64,000 bases of DNA, taken from the NCBI RefSeq assembly GCF_001625215.2, contig NC_030383.2:8134779-8198778 (forward strand), written 5' to 3'. Shown here piece after piece: positions 61,222 through 64,000 of the stretch. This stretch comes from Daucus carota subsp. sativus (taxonomy: Eukaryota > Streptophyta > Magnoliopsida > Apiales > Apiaceae). The stretch's first letter is position 1. Each line of letters starts with the position of its first letter. A program made the position numbers and the translations under genes. Below the pieces are notes generated by a model. That model saw only the letters and a list, made by a program, of their open reading frames with translations, did not search any database and had not been told where the DNA came from.

Positions 61222-62453
61222 GGGGAAAATAGATTTTTTTGCCATCCAACTTATTATTTGTTTAGAAACCTACTACTGAACTATAATTTTTTCCTTTTTT
61301 GCCACTAATGTTAGGTTCGGATTTTTTTTTTTGTTACTAACGTTAGGTTCGGATTTGATTATTAACATTATGTTATTCTTTTTAGAGTTAATTGCATTTG
61401 GCACCCCTTTGATTTCAGCATGTTGCACATTGCACCTAATAGTTTTGGAATAAATACTATGCAGCCCCTTACTTTTAACCCGTAGACACTTTGCACCCTT
61501 TCCGTTATCTTCTGCCGTTACCGTTAACTTTTGAAGGGGCATTTTGGAAAATTTTATTATATTTAATTAAAATCATACCTTTATTTAAATTTTCCGACCA
61601 TTTAAATGATACTTTTCGGAAATCTATTTTTCGGTAGTCTGCAATATAATATTGATCTGTGTCTATATCTTTATATGTAGTACTCCATATGTGTCTTAGG
61701 TAGTTTATCTTAGAGGACGAGAGTACGGATTTTTTTTACTCAGAAAGAAAATCTCAAAATTAACTTATGGAACTATATTTATAAAAAGTGAGAACCTAAA
61801 ATACGTGACAAGTAGTGGTAAAGAACTATAAAGTCAAGTGATACTATATATTTGTGGAGTCTTAAAATAATTCATAAAACTAAATTTTTTAGGTTCTTAA
61901 AATGCCCGTTAAACTCTCATACTTGAAGGTAAACTAGCTAAGGGACATATATATGACTGTATATAATGTTATAGACACATATCATATCACCATAATATTG
62001 CAGACTACCACTATGTTTTTATAATGCTAAAAAGATAACATATTGTTAATAATCAAATCAACACATAACGTTAGTGACAAAAAAAAATCCAACGTTTTTT
62101 TAAGGAAAAAAAAACCAACATTAAATTTTATTCAGAAAAAATAAAATAAAATAATTTTTGAAATTTTTTGGAGTCTCAAAATGCGTGTCCAACTCTCGTC
62201 CTCCAAGGTAAACTACCTAGGACACTACATAAAGATATAGACAAATATCAGATCGCCACTATATTGCAGACTAACACTATATTTTAATAATACTAAAAAA
62301 ATAACACAGTGTTAATAATCAAATCCGAACCTAACGTTAGTGACAAAAAAAAGTCCGAACCTAACATTAGTGACAAAAAAGAAAAAAAATTATAATTCAG
62401 TGGTAGGTTTCTAAACAAATAATAAGTTGGGTGGCAAAAAAATCTATTTTCCC
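61222..62453. mobile_element. Mutator-type element with long inverted ends nested in Helitron copy 2, 1232 bp
   Basis: Perfect 9-bp duplication AAGTCTTTT at 61213-61221 and 62454-62462; copy 1 has the single site (15030-15038, opposite strand). Terminal inverted repeats begin GGGAAAATAGATTTTTTTGC on both sides and extend about 160 bp (about 61222-61386 and 62288-62453), with more distant matching blocks beyond (GTAGTCTGCAATAT near 61626). An extra partial copy of the terminal sequence lies at about 61910-62100. A stretch from about 61387 (AGTTAATTGCATTTGGCACC) to 61625 has no counterpart in the right arm and is a further insertion or replacement. Confidence 0.92.
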
Positions 62454-62579
62454 AAGTCTTTTGTAGTAGTATAATAATGATTATAAAATCCTAATCAATT
62501 TGAAAGTGACCAAATTTTGGTACTTTTGGTACCGATGTTCCACCGAAATGTGGTTTCGCTTATTAATAAAGGGTATTGA

Positions 62580-64000
62580 TAGTATATGTTATCATGATTA
62601 TCAATGAGATGAAAGTCAGTAGAAATTTATCACCCGATTAAATTTGTTTAATTTTTTTATTCCGTCCAAGTAAACGGATTTAAATTTCTAATATCTTAAA
62701 AAAACTATAGTGGATCGAAGGAGTGATTGACAATGGATAAAAAAAATAAAAAAAACCACACCGAAAGTTTTTAACCATCTTCAAATTTTTAAGTTGACAG
62801 TCATCAGGGAGCTTGTGATTTTTCCTCTGCTGTAGAGTAGTAAAATTTATCAATTTTACGTGGTTCACGACTTCACAACTTTCACATCCCTAGTACTCAT
62901 GTATTATGTATCACGTCTTGGATAGAGAATTTACATTCAAAAGTTGGATTAATTTGGTGGAAAGAACTCTTTTATGTCATTCACATGTGTGAAGAAATTA
63001 TAAAGGGGGAAGAACGTGGAAGCTGAGATAATATTGTATATTCTTTGTAATTTATGGAGAAATAATTTCCGATCAGTAGCAGCACATGATCACAAAGACA
63101 GAAACACAATTGTTGTTTTGTGATTTGTATTTATACAAAGTGCAGAAAAAGAATATTATAGTCACCGAATAGTATACAAGTTTACCGGTCAATTGTTGGC
63201 TCACACCGAGGCATACATACACACACAAGTCGTCTTACAGAATATATGTAATTTTATATTGTTAGAGTTATATCCGTCTCATTCAATTCTCTACACTTTT
63301 TTTATTGAATGTTTCAATTAATTATATATATTTTGAAAAGTATTATTATATAAAAATCCACATTTAATATATAAAAATTCACTTACATCAACTATTTTCT
63401 TCTACTACACTCATTTTATATATACACATTAAATATTGCGGTCACGTCACTTTTGTCTATTTCTCTTACTTTTTCAGTTTTTCTCACTAAATCATATTTT
63501 TTTCTTAATCTCCGTTCTCAAATCCAATGTATACTATCCAATGTAATGGAAAGGAGTGAGTATGCAAAGAAAGCATACTTGTTGTAATTTATAATGAGTC
63601 TGAATCTCTGCTATACTTACTATGTAGCATATTATAAGCAATTTTTTTTTCATTTGATGATATTAATTACTATAGATTTTTGATGAAAGCTCAGATAAAT
63701 TTGTCATCTTTGAAAAAAAAAACACATTTTTTCTGAAAAATTTACCATACATCATCTTTTTCCGTCGAATATATGTCACTGATAATCGATCATTTATAAT
63801 TACTACTTCCCTATCACGACTGATATTGCTAGCGCATTGGAGTATGCCACATGCCCACTATTCGGCCACCCCAAATCTCTTCCGTCGAATATGATTGCAT
63901 GACTTGCGGAAAAAATACACCGACAGCAGACACCGTCACACCAGTACACAAATTGTAGTTTAGTTATATCTGGTAAATACACACTTGACACTTGTTTTTC
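62580..64000. other. AT-rich intergenic region to the window end, no gene seen
   Basis: Contains Stowaway-like scraps near 63270-63560 (TCCGTCTCATTCAATTCTCT, and ATTAAATATTG runs like those near 32580-32700). No supportable gene, including the last short frame at 63803-63991. Confidence 0.4.

Larger units (their letters stand above)
58163..62579 (-). mobile_element. Helitron copy 2 (non-autonomous), 4417 bp with nested MULEs
   Basis: Reverse orientation relative to copy 1. On the minus strand it begins TCAATACCCTTTATTAATAA after A (complement of 62580) and ends with a perfect 9-bp-arm hairpin AACCCGTGC-TTG-GCACGGGTT, then ATCAACTAG and T (complement of 58162). Sequence similarity to 14913-18022 covers its whole length except for insertions. 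No Rep/helicase gene; a frame at 59527-59793 is non-coding Helitron body. Confidence 0.88.

Noticed and set aside
1..64000. CRISPR, bacterial operon, phage or organellar insert
   Set aside because: No spaced direct repeats, no prokaryotic gene layout, and the protein families and introns are plant nuclear throughout.

Overview
This window is nuclear DNA of a flowering plant, almost certainly a eudicot. It has AT-rich intergenic DNA, short GT-AG introns, plant-only gene families (MSL channels, PRONE-type RopGEF, CDSP32, SKU5-like proteins, FAR1-type transposase, plant mobile domain) and many small plant DNA transposons. Species cannot be read from the sequence; no bacterial, organellar, CRISPR, rRNA or tRNA feature was seen.

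Layout. Positions 1-1675 hold the broken tail of a transposon-type gene (plant mobile domain plus the end of a Ulp1/C48 protease). Positions 2071-6325 look like a complete Mutator-like element with an intact FAR1/MULE transposase, a second small gene with a possible OB-fold, and palindrome-rich ends. CDSP32, a chloroplast thioredoxin-like protein, follows at 6843-7742. From 10.1 to 39.4 kb there are four intact, same-strand MSL10-like mechanosensitive channel genes (here MSL-A to MSL-D) with the same five-exon structure. The gaps between them are filled with hAT, PIF/Harbinger, Stowaway, Mutator and Helitron elements. Three housekeeping or development genes follow on the minus strand: a RopGEF (39991-43272), chaperonin subunit CCT2 (47345-51964) and a copper-site-less multicopper-oxidase-like SKS protein (54277-57486). 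The right end is mostly transposon DNA.

Two copies of one Helitron lie about 40 kb apart in opposite orientation (14913-18022 plus, 58163-62579 minus). Each carries two younger insertions that the other lacks, so each serves as the empty-site record for the other. This fixes the ends and target duplications of four elements without any database.

The genes do not form one pathway. The main biological themes are tandem expansion of a mechanosensitive channel that kept a conserved leader block, and a possibly intact two-gene Mutator-like element with five copies of a 25-bp palindromic motif near its ends. All exon models were derived by reading splice sites and reading phase by eye; they close in frame for all seven conserved host genes, but no transcript data were available.
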